From: a bacterium
GTDB lineage: Bacteria; SZUA-79; Acidulodesulfobacterales; Acidulodesulfobacteraceae
Reading direction: 5' to 3'
Length of the DNA: 5,361 nucleotides
Assembly: GCA_021806125.1 (NCBI GenBank)
Contig: JAJZYC010000105.1
Coordinates: 1 to 5,361 of the forward strand
How positions within the stretch are numbered: position 1 is the stretch's first letter; each line of letters starts with the position of its first letter. Below are positions 5,109 through 5,361 of this stretch, one piece after another. Both the position numbers and the translations under genes were made by a program. The notes under the pieces were generated by a model. It worked only from the letters and a program-made list of their open reading frames with translations, did no database searches and was not told where the DNA came from.

Positions 5109-5294
5109 TTAATTTATCCTGTCGCTTTTAAAATTATTTATAAAGTGCATCAATTCTTCGATGCCGGATATTGTAATAGAAACGTCTCTTGAAAAATCCG
5201 GGCAGTTAAAAATCTCTATTCCCGAAATGCTGTACTTTTTTTTGCAGACGCCCCTCCAACTGCATACGGCGCACAAAACAACGTTCTCATCCAT
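5109..5294 (-). CDS. Four-cysteine microprotein, unknown function
   Basis: A 61-residue protein with cysteines at 8, 11, 17 and 31 (C-x2-C-x5-C-x13-C) and the block CAVCSWRGVCKKK, followed by an F-N-C-P-D-F-S-R-D segment and a helical-looking C-terminus (44-57). The cysteine set could hold zinc or an Fe-S cluster. It has no membrane segment or signal peptide. I do not recognise a named family. That it is a real gene is supported by the ATG at 5294 with an AGAGGA-type ribosome site about 11 nt upstream, the 6-nt gap from the preceding stop, and the 1-nt gap to the SPOR start, with no other gene on the opposite strand. Its place in the operon hints at a link with the SPOR protein or with the unidentified gene upstream. 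Confidence 0.65.
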   Translation of the reverse strand: MDENVVLCAVCSWRGVCKKKYSISGIEIFNCPDFSRDVSITISGIEELMHFINNFKSDRIN

Positions 5295-5300
5295 ATAATT

Positions 5301-5361
5301 TTATATCCTCTTTCGCAAATCCGTTAAAATATCATTTAAAATTTCAATTTTTATTATATCA
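5301..5361 (-). CDS. C-terminal end of an unidentified upstream gene (partial)
   Basis: The frame entering from the right edge is open for 19 codons and ends with TAA at 5303-5301. The visible tail is IEILNDILTDLRKRI, which looks like an amphipathic helix ending in basic residues. The stop lies 6 nt before the microprotein ATG, and the last codons overlap that gene's ribosome site, as in a tight operon. The piece is too short to name a family, and an open frame of this length could occur by chance. Confidence 0.4.
   Translation of the reverse strand, partial: DIIKIEILNDILTDLRKRI

Overview
The window reads as a fragment of a low-GC, Gram-negative chromosome. A TonB-type energy transducer and a SPOR-domain protein imply an outer membrane and peptidoglycan. 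Genes are moderately AT-rich and the spacers are very AT-rich. TTG starts are used twice. Short GC-rich palindromic repeats resembling Neisseria dRS3/NIME elements sit between genes. No marker in the window fixes the taxon; a Deltaproteobacteria-like lineage is a guess from gene style only.

Layout, left to right. (1) Bases 1-1596, minus strand: ugd (UDP-glucose 6-dehydrogenase) followed 7 nt later by the 5' part of manC (mannose-1-phosphate guanylyltransferase), which runs off the left edge. This is a nucleotide-sugar operon supplying UDP-glucuronate and GDP-mannose for surface polysaccharide. (2) Bases 1597-1781: the ugd leader/spacer, with a nested inverted repeat (two 28-nt arms, each also a hairpin) and three perfect 11-bp tandem units that each carry TATAAT on the ugd strand. 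(3) Bases 1782-2636, minus: a TonB-family protein with an unusually arginine-rich linker. (4) Bases 2637-2764: a very AT-rich divergent spacer with a TGATTT-A-AAATCA palindrome and a candidate purC promoter. (5) Bases 2765-3490, plus: purC (SAICAR synthetase), the only plus-strand gene. (6) Bases 3491-3587: a convergent spacer holding a MITE-like inverted-repeat element with a possible AAATA target duplication and a terminator-like hairpin. (7) Bases 3588-4211, minus: an AhpC-type 2-Cys peroxiredoxin with a good sigma70-type promoter and a leader hairpin. (8) Bases 4225-4459: AT-rich spacer with an imperfect direct repeat. (9) Bases 4460-5361, minus: a tightly packed operon of an unidentified gene end, a 61-aa four-cysteine microprotein and a SPOR-domain membrane protein.

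The genes are mostly housekeeping or envelope functions and do not form one pathway. ugd and manC clearly work together. The microprotein and SPOR gene are probably co-translated. No complete new defence or mobile system is visible. The points most worth following are the repeat elements, the phased TATAAT array in front of ugd, and the four-cysteine microprotein coupled to the SPOR gene.
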